NCBI GenBank assembly: GCA_004173475.1
Contig: SEBU01000001.1
Span: forward strand, 248,001-312,000
Length of the DNA stretch: 64,000 nucleotides
Source: Gammaproteobacteria bacterium
GTDB lineage: Bacteria > Pseudomonadota > Gammaproteobacteria > Pseudomonadales > Cellvibrionaceae
Direction: 5' to 3'
The notes under the pieces are model-generated. The model was not told where the DNA came from. It was given only the letters and a program-made list of their open reading frames with translations, and did not search any database. Shown one piece after another: positions 27,122-34,524 of the stretch (positions are counted from its first letter, which is position 1; every line of letters starts with the position of its first letter). The position numbers and the translations under genes were made by a program.

Positions 27122-27346
27122 TCAAAAATTTATTTCGTTAGAATTTAACTGAATACGCGTTGAGAATTTTGCTGCTGCTCGCTTGTAATTCTGACGATGC
27201 CGATCAAACTCTATGTCGTCTGAATCATATTCAAATCGAGACATTTTTTTGCTTTTAGACGACATTAATTTTCTAGGTTGCTCACCTATAGCATGATTCA
27301 GTTTAGTACTAAAAGAATCGCTGCTACCACTGATATTTCTATTCAT
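27122..27346 (-). CDS. Small basic protein of unknown function
   Basis: A 74-residue hydrophilic protein, rich in Ser, Lys, Arg and Asn (for example KLMSSKSKKMSRFEYDSDD), probably largely unfolded. No family recognised. A TGGAG ribosome site lies about seven bases before the ATG, which is the main support. It may form a unit with the 47-residue gene downstream on the same strand, 127 bp away. Confidence 0.5.
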   Translation of the reverse strand: MNRNISGSSDSFSTKLNHAIGEQPRKLMSSKSKKMSRFEYDSDDIEFDRHRQNYKRAAAKFSTRIQLNSNEINF

Positions 27347-27600
27347 TCAAAAACTCCAGAGCTTAGTCACGGTACGACACAATATCGGCACCACCGCACA
27401 TAATACTATTCACATGACTCTGGTCACTCCGTACGCTACCTAGCTTAAAATTAACACGATAATTGGGTGAAAGTTTTGCTTCATGTGCGCTGACGAACAG
27501 ATTCATTCCCACCTAAGCTTTACTTTCTGATCCAGATCGAATTTGTTAAAAACATTCTTGATTCGAACTGTTTTACTAACCAGCATAGGGGTATTGTTAG

Positions 27601-27957
27601 ATGTCTACTCAAGCCGAAACACTTAAATCAACACTAATCAGCGCTGGCAATGAAATTAAAGATGCCTCCGTCGATATTTCAAAAGAATTTAAAACATTCA
27701 TAAGCGATATAGAGGTTCTGTTAAAAGAAACAGCATCGCTTTCAGGTGACGATCTCACCAAGGCTAAGGCGCGCATTTCCGACCGCATCGAATTGGCTAA
27801 AACAACGCTTGGTGAAGCTAACCGTTCGCTGATTCAACAAGCGCGTCAAACTGCCGAATACACCAACCAATACGTACATGAACAACCATGGACAGTGTTA
27901 GGTGCCGGTGTCGCGCTTAGCTTTTTATTTGGGTTATTGGTTGCACGTCGCGGCTAA
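27601..27957 (+). CDS. DUF883 / ElaB-YqjD family membrane-anchored protein
   Basis: A 118-residue protein with a long amphipathic helical region (10-90) rich in Lys, Glu, Ala and Thr, and one C-terminal membrane helix (WTVLGAGVALSFLFGLLVA) followed by RRG. This is the layout of ElaB/YqjD, tail-anchored inner-membrane proteins that bind ribosomes in stationary phase in E. coli. The conserved QPWTVLGAGVALGFLLG-type ending is clear. The ribosome site is weak. A strong terminator follows 8 bp after the stop. Confidence 0.88.
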   Translation: MSTQAETLKSTLISAGNEIKDASVDISKEFKTFISDIEVLLKETASLSGDDLTKAKARISDRIELAKTTLGEANRSLIQQARQTAEYTNQYVHEQPWTVLGAGVALSFLFGLLVARRG

Positions 27958-27965
27958 CTGATAAT

Positions 27966-28006
27966 AAAAAACCCCGCCTTAAAGTTTATTTAAGGCGGGG
28001 TTTTTT
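27966..28006 (+). terminator. Rho-independent terminator after DUF883 gene
   Basis: A GC-rich stem (ACCCCGCCTT/AAGGCGGGGT, extended by A/T pairs on both sides) with a small loop and a T-run. It may work in both directions. Confidence 0.92.
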
Positions 28007-28025
28007 ATTAACGGAAGAAAAGTAC

Positions 28026-28057
28026 AAAAAAAACGGTCTCATTAAGAGACCGTTTTT
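28026..28057 (-). terminator. Rho-independent terminator of the BON lipoprotein gene
   Basis: Stem AAAAACGGTCTC/GAGACCGTTTTT with loop ATTAA, T-rich at both ends. It lies five bases beyond the stop of the minus-strand BON gene and is distinct from the adjacent DUF883 terminator. Confidence 0.9.
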
Positions 28058-28061
28058 AAAA

Positions 28062-28376
28062 TCACTTCAAGCGCATATCGTTTTTCACTGACTTCACACC
28101 ACCCACACCTGACGCAACACGCACAGCGGTGTTTATATCAGCTTGAGAGTGAACGAAGCCGCTCAATTGCACAACACCTTTAAAGGTTTCCACATTTATC
28201 TCGCTAACTTTCAATGTATCCTCTTTCAAAATTGCCGCTTTAACACGAGTGGTGATTACTGTGTCATCCACGTACTCGCCGGCACTTTCTTTTTTGTTAG
28301 TCGATGAACAGGCTACTACCGCAACCAATGCGAAAATCATGAACAGCCCAGATAAAAATCTATTTACGTTTTTCAT
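28062..28376 (-). CDS. BON-domain lipoprotein
   Basis: A 104-residue protein with a lipoprotein signal ending in VVAC (Cys23) and one BON domain (~38-104; DTVITTRVKAAILKEDTLKV, VVQLSGFVHSQADINTAVRV, VKSVKNDM). It resembles an OsmY half. BON domains bind phospholipid and are found in osmotic-stress proteins. The ATG at 28376 has a GGAG site; the frame runs on to 28451 but without a signal-peptide start. It lies downstream of a GGDEF-EAL gene on the same strand, about 90 bp away. Confidence 0.88.
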   Translation of the reverse strand: MKNVNRFLSGLFMIFALVAVVACSSTNKKESAGEYVDDTVITTRVKAAILKEDTLKVSEINVETFKGVVQLSGFVHSQADINTAVRVASGVGGVKSVKNDMRLK

Positions 28377-28462
28377 ATATTTCTCCAAGATTATTAATTT
28401 TGTGGTGATCTCTGGTAAAAGTTGTAAGCTGCACAACTCTGCCACAGACATTAACGTTCCGC

Positions 28463-30613
28463 TTAGAGAGAATCAGTTCGTTGGCGCACAGAGAGCACTG
28501 GCAGCATATTACTCGTCATAATTTTTGCAAACTGGTCCGCAGGAAGTGGCATGCTTAAATAATTTCCCTGGGCCTCATTGCATCTATGAGTACGCAAAAA
28601 CGCGAGTTGCTCAGCAGTTTCAACTCCTTCTGCCAACACGCGTTGTTTCAGATTTCTGCCCATGGCGATAATGGCGCTGACAATCGTGGCATTATCCGAA
28701 TCATTGGTTAAATCGCGCATAAATGATTTATCGATTTTTAAAGTGTCGACAGGAAAACGTTGTAGATAACTTAAACTCGAATAACCTGTTCCAAAATCGT
28801 CGATAGATAATTGAACGCCTATATCTTTTAATGATTCAAGCACGCTAATGGATAACTCAGCATCGCGCATTAAAATTGTTTCGGTAAATTCCAATTCCAA
28901 ATAATAAGGTGGCAAGCCAGTTTCTTGTAAAACCTGGTTTATGCCACTTAAAAAATATTTGTGTTTTAATTCGGCGGCAGAAACATTTATTGAAACCGGA
29001 AAAATGGCGTAGCCTTCTTTTAACCAGGCTCGCAATTGACTGCATACTTCACGCAGTACCCAACCGCCTATGGCGACTATCAAGCCGCACTCTTCTGCAA
29101 TGCCTAGAAAATCTAGTGGTTGTATGACACCTTGCTGCGGATCATTCCAACGAATCAATGCCTCCGCACCAATAATCGTACCCGATGCTATATCCACCTT
29201 CGGCTGATAGTGAAGTTCAAATTCCTGACGTTTTATCGCTCGGCGCAAACTCGCTTCTATAAATGCACGTTGCACCGCACGGGTATTCATTTCTGTTTTA
29301 AAGAATTGGAAATTATTGCGTCCTAATAATTTTGCGTGGTACATGGCGGCATCAGCGTTCTGCATAAGTACATCGGCATTTTCGCCGTCCGCGGGGTAGA
29401 CGCTAATGCCCATACTGAGAGAAACGTGCAATTCATGCACGCCTATATAATGAGGCTCCGAAAATGCGTTAAACAATTTTTCAGCAGTGACGGCCGCATC
29501 TTGTGGCCGCTCAATTTCGGTTAAAAGAATAACGAATTCATCACCGCCTTGTCGGCACACCGTATCTGTCGCACGTACACAACTAACGAGTCGCGCAGCC
29601 ACAGACTTTAACAGCTCGTCACCTACTGCATGGCCCAGCGAATCATTAATATGTTTGAAATAATCAACATCTATAAACAGCAGCGCAACTTGCGAAATAT
29701 TACGATACGCCAAACCTATTGCTTGAGAGAGGCGCTCGGTTAACAGCATTCGATTTGGTAAACCTGTTAAAAAATCATGCTGCGCCAGATGGGTCATTTT
29801 TACCGCAAGCGTGCGGGATTCACTAACATCGTGGAAGACAACAATTGCGCCGGTCACAGCACCTTCGCTGTCATGAATTGGGGTAGCAGCTTTTTCAATG
29901 GACAGTTCACTGCCGTCTGCACGCACCAGGATAACGTCTGACTCTAATCCAACAGGGCTGTTTTTTTCTATTGCGTATAGGGCAGGATTTGTTGCAATAA
30001 CGCGAGTGTTGCGATTAATAATTTTAAATACGTCAGAAAGAGGTTGCCCTAAAGCATTTTCGCGTGCGCAACCTACTAAAATTTCGGCAGCGTGATTCAT
30101 ATAAATGATATTGCCAGCGAGATCCGTCGTCAGTATGGCATCGCCAATGGAATTTAATGCAACGTTAGCGCGAGCTTTTTCATCGTGCAGCGCTTTTTGT
30201 TGCGCCTGCATAATCAAATCGTGCTCTCTTTGCTGGGCGAGGTAACGTATTGCTCGAGGCAACCAATAGGTATGGATTTGTGATCTAGCTAAAAACTCAT
30301 GCGCGCCTTTCGAGATCGCTTCCGGCGCGTAACTTTCATCCTCACCTACCACTAAAACTCTTGCATGGGGTGATGCAGATATAATTTGGCCAATGGGGTC
30401 GGCACTGGCATCTTTAACCGATGCCAAATCAACCATGACAATATCTATAGCGTGATCCATCTGCCGCAGAAATGCTATGCCTTCATCCAACGAGTGCGTA
30501 CAGTCCAAGTGATAAGGGCTATCTTCCACACCGGTTAAAGCCGCCCAAATACGCTCTGCGTCACTAGCGTTGCTTTCGATAAGTAAAACACAGGTTCGAT
30601 TACGACTTTGCAT
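28463..30613 (-). CDS. Receiver-like - PAS - GGDEF - EAL cyclic-di-GMP protein
   Basis: A 716-residue cytoplasmic signalling protein. The N-terminal ~125 residues look like a response-regulator receiver; an Asp is present (DIVMVDLA), but the first acidic cluster reads IESNASD, so phosphorylation is uncertain. A PAS domain follows (~150-265; GDAILTTDLAGNIIYMNHA). Next is a GGDEF domain with intact GGDEF at 356-360, preceded by HDFLTGLPNR. The EAL domain has EAL at 484-486, ELEFTETILM, IDDFGTGYSSL and AEGVET, so both synthesis and hydrolysis of cyclic-di-GMP look possible. No membrane helices. Input signal is unknown. Confidence 0.93.
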   Translation of the reverse strand: MQSRNRTCVLLIESNASDAERIWAALTGVEDSPYHLDCTHSLDEGIAFLRQMDHAIDIVMVDLASVKDASADPIGQIISASPHARVLVVGEDESYAPEAISKGAHEFLARSQIHTYWLPRAIRYLAQQREHDLIMQAQQKALHDEKARANVALNSIGDAILTTDLAGNIIYMNHAAEILVGCARENALGQPLSDVFKIINRNTRVIATNPALYAIEKNSPVGLESDVILVRADGSELSIEKAATPIHDSEGAVTGAIVVFHDVSESRTLAVKMTHLAQHDFLTGLPNRMLLTERLSQAIGLAYRNISQVALLFIDVDYFKHINDSLGHAVGDELLKSVAARLVSCVRATDTVCRQGGDEFVILLTEIERPQDAAVTAEKLFNAFSEPHYIGVHELHVSLSMGISVYPADGENADVLMQNADAAMYHAKLLGRNNFQFFKTEMNTRAVQRAFIEASLRRAIKRQEFELHYQPKVDIASGTIIGAEALIRWNDPQQGVIQPLDFLGIAEECGLIVAIGGWVLREVCSQLRAWLKEGYAIFPVSINVSAAELKHKYFLSGINQVLQETGLPPYYLELEFTETILMRDAELSISVLESLKDIGVQLSIDDFGTGYSSLSYLQRFPVDTLKIDKSFMRDLTNDSDNATIVSAIIAMGRNLKQRVLAEGVETAEQLAFLRTHRCNEAQGNYLSMPLPADQFAKIMTSNMLPVLSVRQRTDSL

Positions 30614-31219
30614 TTAAGTTACCAAGTTTTATAAATACAAAACTTATAGTCTACATACTAACTTGGTTCAAGATGAATGCCCAAATTGTGGTTGTATGCA
30701 CATGAAAAAGGCCAAATTCTACAAAAGAAAATTCGTCATTCAGCTTATTGTTTAGCCTGAGTATTCTCGGTGCGTTGACGTACACAGGCTGCAAAAATGC
30801 GGCGCTATGCGCCATAACCCCGAATCAAACTTTTCATTTTAAAAAGGCAATATCTTCGCGACGGAAGTCGTTAAGTGCTGGAAAACGTAAAGAAAATTTT
30901 TTATGAATCCGCAATTATTTATTCTTAGCGAAGCTTGTGGTGATTCAAACGTGCTGTAATAACTAATTATAAATCGATACGGAGTGTCACAGTAAATGTA
31001 GTTTCGATTCCAGAAATTAAAATACTTGATAGCAAATGCCGGGAGACGGTTTTAAATTTTACTTGTCCAATTATCCAATTATTAAATCACAATAACGTTG
31101 GGTGTCGTACAGAGCTCAAGTCTGCCCAGACCTAGTATCCACCACGAGAGTGTGAAAACTTTCATTGAATGAAATTAATTTTCACCCGGCATAAGACCAC
31201 AACATTTTGGAGATCTAAA
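30614..31219. other. Intergenic region between GGDEF-EAL and PRC genes
   Basis: Divergent region of about 600 bp. It holds a GGCGC-TAT-GCGCC hairpin near 30803-30815, a possible decayed lipoprotein reading frame (30702-30906, frameshifted), and a nested dyad at 31152-31185 before the PRC gene. No intact gene of length was found. Confidence 0.5.
31152..31185. promoter_or_regulatory. Nested palindrome upstream of the PRC-barrel gene
   Basis: Outer arms GTGAAAA (31152-31158) and TTTTCAC (31179-31185) surround a perfect inner dyad TTTCATT-G-AATGAAA (31160-31174). The near-symmetry over 34 bp suggests an operator, 35 bp before the start codon. An RNA hairpin is also possible. Confidence 0.5.
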
Positions 31220-31636
31220 ATGAACTACGAAACTCGCGACACCTACGGCATTTATAAAACCAATTTTCATAACGGTCCTGGCCCACAATTGATGGGGGCA
31301 GATACGCTCATTGGAAATGATGTTTACAATCTTGAAGAAGAAGATATAGGTGACATCAAAGAAATTATGCTTGATATGTCCACAGGTGAAATTTCTTACG
31401 CCGTTTTATCTTTCGGTTCATTTCTCGGGCTCGGCGAAAAACTTTTTGCTGTACCTTGGAGTGCATTGAAACTGGACACCGAGAACAAACGTTTTGTGTT
31501 GAACGTAAGTAAAGAACGTCTGCAAAATGCTCCAGGTTTTGATAAAGATGATTGGCCAGATCTTGCAGATCCAACACTAGCTAGCGATATACATTCTTAT
31601 TACGGAACAACTAGTTACAGCAACACAGATATTTAA
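31220..31636 (+). CDS. PRC-barrel domain protein
   Basis: A 138-residue soluble protein with a PRC-barrel fold (~22-95): GADTLIGNDVYNLEEEDIGD, IKEIMLDMSTGEISYAVLS, and the family phrase GEKLFAVPWSALKLD. Then an acidic tail follows. PRC barrels occur in photosynthetic reaction-centre H subunits and RimM, and as single domains in many stress-linked proteins of unknown role. The ATG at 31220 has a GGAG site seven bases upstream; an earlier ATG at 31169 lies inside the dyad and gives a non-conserved leader. Confidence 0.88.
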   Translation: MNYETRDTYGIYKTNFHNGPGPQLMGADTLIGNDVYNLEEEDIGDIKEIMLDMSTGEISYAVLSFGSFLGLGEKLFAVPWSALKLDTENKRFVLNVSKERLQNAPGFDKDDWPDLADPTLASDIHSYYGTTSYSNTDI

Positions 31637-31682
31637 AAAATATATGTTTCGCAATTAGAAAAATTCGAAACATTTTTTAATT

Positions 31683-31717
31683 AAAGGCCCTCGCTTATGC
31701 GGGGGCTTTGTTTTTTA
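31683..31717 (+). terminator. Rho-independent terminator after PRC-barrel gene
   Basis: Stem AAAGGCCCTCGC / GCGGGGGCTTT with one imperfect pair and a TTAT loop, then a T-rich run. Confidence 0.75.
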
Positions 31718-31842
31718 TAGAAGTGGCTTACGCGAAATTTCCATTATCCGTGAGCTAACGAACCGAGCTAAAAGTTTAATATTCTTATTCTGTAATCTCA
31801 GAACACCCGCCTTTCAATCAATATAAATATTCCGGAGGTTTT

Positions 31843-32835
31843 ATGGAAACTCGAGTTTCACAGAGCATACCAAATGATTACAGCGGAGAGTCCGCTTTAG
31901 CATTACCTAATCGGATTAGCGCCGTGTCGTGGGGAGCTATTTTTGCTGGTGCGGCAGCGGCAGCGGCCTTGTCTTTAATTATGTTAGTACTCGGTACAGG
32001 GCTTGGTCTTTCAGTTGTATCCCCCTGGGCCCAAAAAGGTGTTAGTGCAACTACTTGGGGTGTGACAACTATTTTGTGGGTTACGCTCACTGCAGTGGTC
32101 GCGTCGGGTATCGGCGGTTACATCGCCGGTCGTCTTCGTTCGCGGTGGGTAGCCGTTCACTCTGATGAAGTATATTTCCGCGACACTGCACACGGGTTCC
32201 TCGCATGGGCCGTTGCAACTTTAACGACAGCTGCCCTCTTAACATCAGTTATTACCGGCATCTTGGGCACTGCAGCTGAAACAGGTGCAAAAGTAGCTCA
32301 AAGTGCAGCGGTTGGAACAGCAGTTGCTGCCTCTACTGCAGCGGTTGCCGCTAATAAAACCGATGAGCCCAAATTTGATACTGAAAAGTCCTTGTCGTAC
32401 TTTTTAGATTTTTTGTTTCGTAAAAATTCAACGGCGGCAGCCGTAGCGCCTGGAGCGACTTCTCCATTGACGCAGGGACCAACAACAGTTCCAAATGACC
32501 CTGAAGCAGACGCTGCCGCTAAGGCAGAAATCGCACGCATATTTTTGAACGCACTTGCCGAAGGAAAATTACCGCCGGCAGATCTTACCTACACAGGCGA
32601 ACTACTTTCACAACAGGTTGGCATTAGCCAACAAGATGCAGAAAACCGTATTACTGCGACATTCAACACCGTTCAAACCAAATTGCGTGAAGCTGAGGTG
32701 GCAGCGCGCGATGCGGCTGATAAAGCGCGTAAGGCTACGGCTTACGGTTCGCTATGGTTATTTATATCTCTACTCATAGGTGCATTTGTCGCGAGCTTCA
32801 CCGCTATTTACGGCGGTCGTCAACGCGATCTATAA
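31843..32835 (+). CDS. Ala-rich polytopic membrane protein (PhnA-like annotation in relatives)
   Basis: A 330-residue inner-membrane protein with four membrane segments: ~25-58, 75-98, 112-135 and 300-325. The first three are rich in Gly/Ala (for example SWGAIFAGAAAAAALSLIML, and GIGGYIAGRL). The 170-residue loop between helices 3 and 4 is Ala-rich and partly coiled-coil. It resembles proteins called PhnA-like or hypothetical in rhizobia and pseudomonads; their function is unknown and no phosphonate role is supported here. A CGGAGG site precedes the ATG. It is followed by a 23-residue gene and a hemerythrin gene, likely one transcript. Confidence 0.75.
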   Translation: METRVSQSIPNDYSGESALALPNRISAVSWGAIFAGAAAAAALSLIMLVLGTGLGLSVVSPWAQKGVSATTWGVTTILWVTLTAVVASGIGGYIAGRLRSRWVAVHSDEVYFRDTAHGFLAWAVATLTTAALLTSVITGILGTAAETGAKVAQSAAVGTAVAASTAAVAANKTDEPKFDTEKSLSYFLDFLFRKNSTAAAVAPGATSPLTQGPTTVPNDPEADAAAKAEIARIFLNALAEGKLPPADLTYTGELLSQQVGISQQDAENRITATFNTVQTKLREAEVAARDAADKARKATAYGSLWLFISLLIGAFVASFTAIYGGRQRDL

Positions 32836-32869
32836 ACGTAATTAAACTTTAACCAGCAGGAGACATATT

Positions 32870-32941
32870 ATGCGCTCAATACTTTTATATCTGCTCGGAA
32901 TTCCAATTCCAATCATCATTCTGATCGCCCTTTTTACATAA
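32870..32941 (+). CDS. 23-residue hydrophobic small protein
   Basis: A tiny ORF, one hydrophobic helix (MRSILLYLLGIPIPIIILI, then ALFT), with a strong AGGAG site seven bases before its ATG. It lies 34 bp after the 330-residue membrane protein and 23 bp before the hemerythrin gene. The two prolines in a Gly-Ile-Pro-Ile-Pro kink are notable. It could be a regulatory subunit of a membrane protein. No name is offered. Confidence 0.65.
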   Translation: MRSILLYLLGIPIPIIILIALFT

Positions 32942-32964
32942 CCCAGTAACGTGAGGAAAAGATT

Positions 32965-33450
32965 ATGGCAACTGCAAAGAAAGTTACCCGTGAATCTGCA
33001 GCACCCAAACCAAAGGAAGCTACCAGCTTGCTTCGTGCAGATCACAAACTCGTCAACGATTTATTCGCTGAATACGAGAAGAGTCGCTCTAATGTTAGAA
33101 AAAAACAAATCGTTAGTATGATTTGCAAAGAGCTTACGATTCACGCGCAAATTGAGGAAGAAATTTTTTATCCAGCAGTGAAAGCTGCACTGAAGGATAA
33201 AGAATTAATCCCCGAGGCGACTGTAGAACACGCGACCCTAAAAGATTTAATTGCTCAGGTAAAAGACGTTGATCCTGACGGTGAAATTTTTGATGCAAAA
33301 ATCAAAGTTCTTTCTGAATACGTGAAACATCACGTTAAGGAAGAGCAAAACGAAATCTTTCCTAAAGCTAAAGAGTCCTCTTTAGATCTTCTGGAGATTG
33401 GTGCTCAGTTGACCGAAAGGAAAGCTGAATTATCCGAGAAATACAAGTAA
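32965..33450 (+). CDS. Hemerythrin HHE-domain protein
   Basis: A 161-residue cytoplasmic four-helix protein of the HHE cation-binding family. Likely di-iron ligands are in LLRADHKLVNDLF, TIHAQIEEEIFYPAV, ATVEHATLKDL and VKHHVKEEQNEIFPKA. Members bind O2, NO or iron, and are linked to stress in many proteobacteria. The N-terminal ~20 residues are a basic leader. A GAGGA site precedes the ATG; a terminator follows. Confidence 0.92.
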   Translation: MATAKKVTRESAAPKPKEATSLLRADHKLVNDLFAEYEKSRSNVRKKQIVSMICKELTIHAQIEEEIFYPAVKAALKDKELIPEATVEHATLKDLIAQVKDVDPDGEIFDAKIKVLSEYVKHHVKEEQNEIFPKAKESSLDLLEIGAQLTERKAELSEKYK

Positions 33451-33467
33451 CAAGCAGTTAGCTAAAC

Positions 33468-33494
33468 AAAAGCCCTTCCCTGAAGGGCTTTTCT
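33468..33494 (+). terminator. Rho-independent terminator after hemerythrin gene
   Basis: Perfect 11-bp stem AAAAGCCCTTC/GAAGGGCTTTT with a three-base loop (33479-33481). Confidence 0.85.
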
Positions 33495-33528
33495 GACTGT
33501 GCCAACAATAATTATCCGAGGAAAAATC

Positions 33529-33750
33529 ATGATGATCTCAAGGCAACACCAGGAGTATTCTGCTCGTTTTGGATTGAAAAAAGCGCTTAACGATGTTGAA
33601 ACAGCGCAGCAAATTGCTGAAGCAAAATATCGTTCATTGGTAGGTCGCGATATTATTTACAGTGAAATGGTAGGGATTCATGCATTAATCATGGAACTAC
33701 GCAACTGGGTTGCGCCGGAAAACACGTCGCAAAGTGTTTGTGCACATTAG
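33529..33750 (+). CDS. Small protein of unknown function
   Basis: A 73-residue protein predicted to be helical (LKKALNDVETAQQIAEAKYR and EMVGIHALIMELRNWV). No family recognised. The ATG at 33529 has a CGAGGA site; the frame is open to 33499 but without a better start. It follows the hemerythrin terminator and precedes another small gene by 50 bp, so both are likely one unit. Confidence 0.62.
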   Translation: MMISRQHQEYSARFGLKKALNDVETAQQIAEAKYRSLVGRDIIYSEMVGIHALIMELRNWVAPENTSQSVCAH

Positions 33751-33800
33751 ATTTTGATTTTTAAATTTTAGATCGCTGGCATTAACAATTGGAGCTGGTT

Positions 33801-34046
33801 ATGAGTGGAACCGACAAAGAGTTAAGCTACGCTCAGCAACTTGAACAACAGCTGGATGCACTAATCGAATGGGCAATTGCCAACCAACCGCATAAACTGA
33901 GCAAGTTATCGCGCGACGATTTTAATGAAGCGCGTGGTCTTTTTTGCACGATTGCAAAAGGTGGTGGCAGCTTACTGGAACAAGAACCCGAACCTTCTGA
34001 GGGCGGCGCGCAATACATTAACGACAATCCTGCCCCTTGGCCCTAA
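33801..34046 (+). CDS. Small acidic protein of unknown function
   Basis: An 81-residue protein: a helical N-terminal part (LSYAQQLEQQLDALIEWAIA), then ARGLFCTIAKGGG, and an acidic Pro/Glu tail. No family recognised. The ATG at 33801 has GGAG six bases upstream; the TTG at 33789 overlaps that site and is rejected. It ends the stress-gene block on this strand. Confidence 0.62.
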   Translation: MSGTDKELSYAQQLEQQLDALIEWAIANQPHKLSKLSRDDFNEARGLFCTIAKGGGSLLEQEPEPSEGGAQYINDNPAPWP

Positions 34047-34524
34047 TACAGTTGGGATTATTTTTTATTCTTTCTTTTTTATCCCCTCACATCATTTCCA
34101 GTGCTCATTAATGACGGGCACTGGAAATAACCCAAGTATTCAGACGGAATGCACTTTTAAAACACCAACTAGCAGAATTTATAGCTATCAAATTCGCGAT
34201 TTATTAATTACATCACTCAAAAATGCCATGCGTTCGTTAAGATGCAGCTTAATGTTGGGGTAATAATTAGCGATCAAGTAAACTCCGACAATCTGATAAG
34301 CTATTTTCAACGCACTATAAAAAAATAAAAGCTCCTAATTATGAGCGCTTCACTTCGGCAACTGGCGCGTAAACTTAAATCCCCCCGCACTTTACTGCGG
34401 TATTTTTAGTTTTCAGCTCCAACCATCCCTTCGTTATTTTGTTCCCGTGGATGTGGTATTTGGTTAGTTCCCCGCACGACTATTTGAGTTGATTACATTC
34501 CAAAACCTATTCCGGAGAATTTAA
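34047..34524. other. Intergenic region before the pectinesterase gene
   Basis: No credible gene in 478 bp. A long inverted repeat lies at 34094-34128 and may act as a terminator without a clear T-run. The rest should contain the pectinesterase promoter. Confidence 0.5.
34094..34128. repeat. Inverted repeat, possible terminator
   Basis: Perfect 11-bp arms ATTTCCAGTGC (34094-34104) and GCACTGGAAAT (34118-34128) with a 13-base loop. No T-run follows, so termination is uncertain. Confidence 0.5.
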
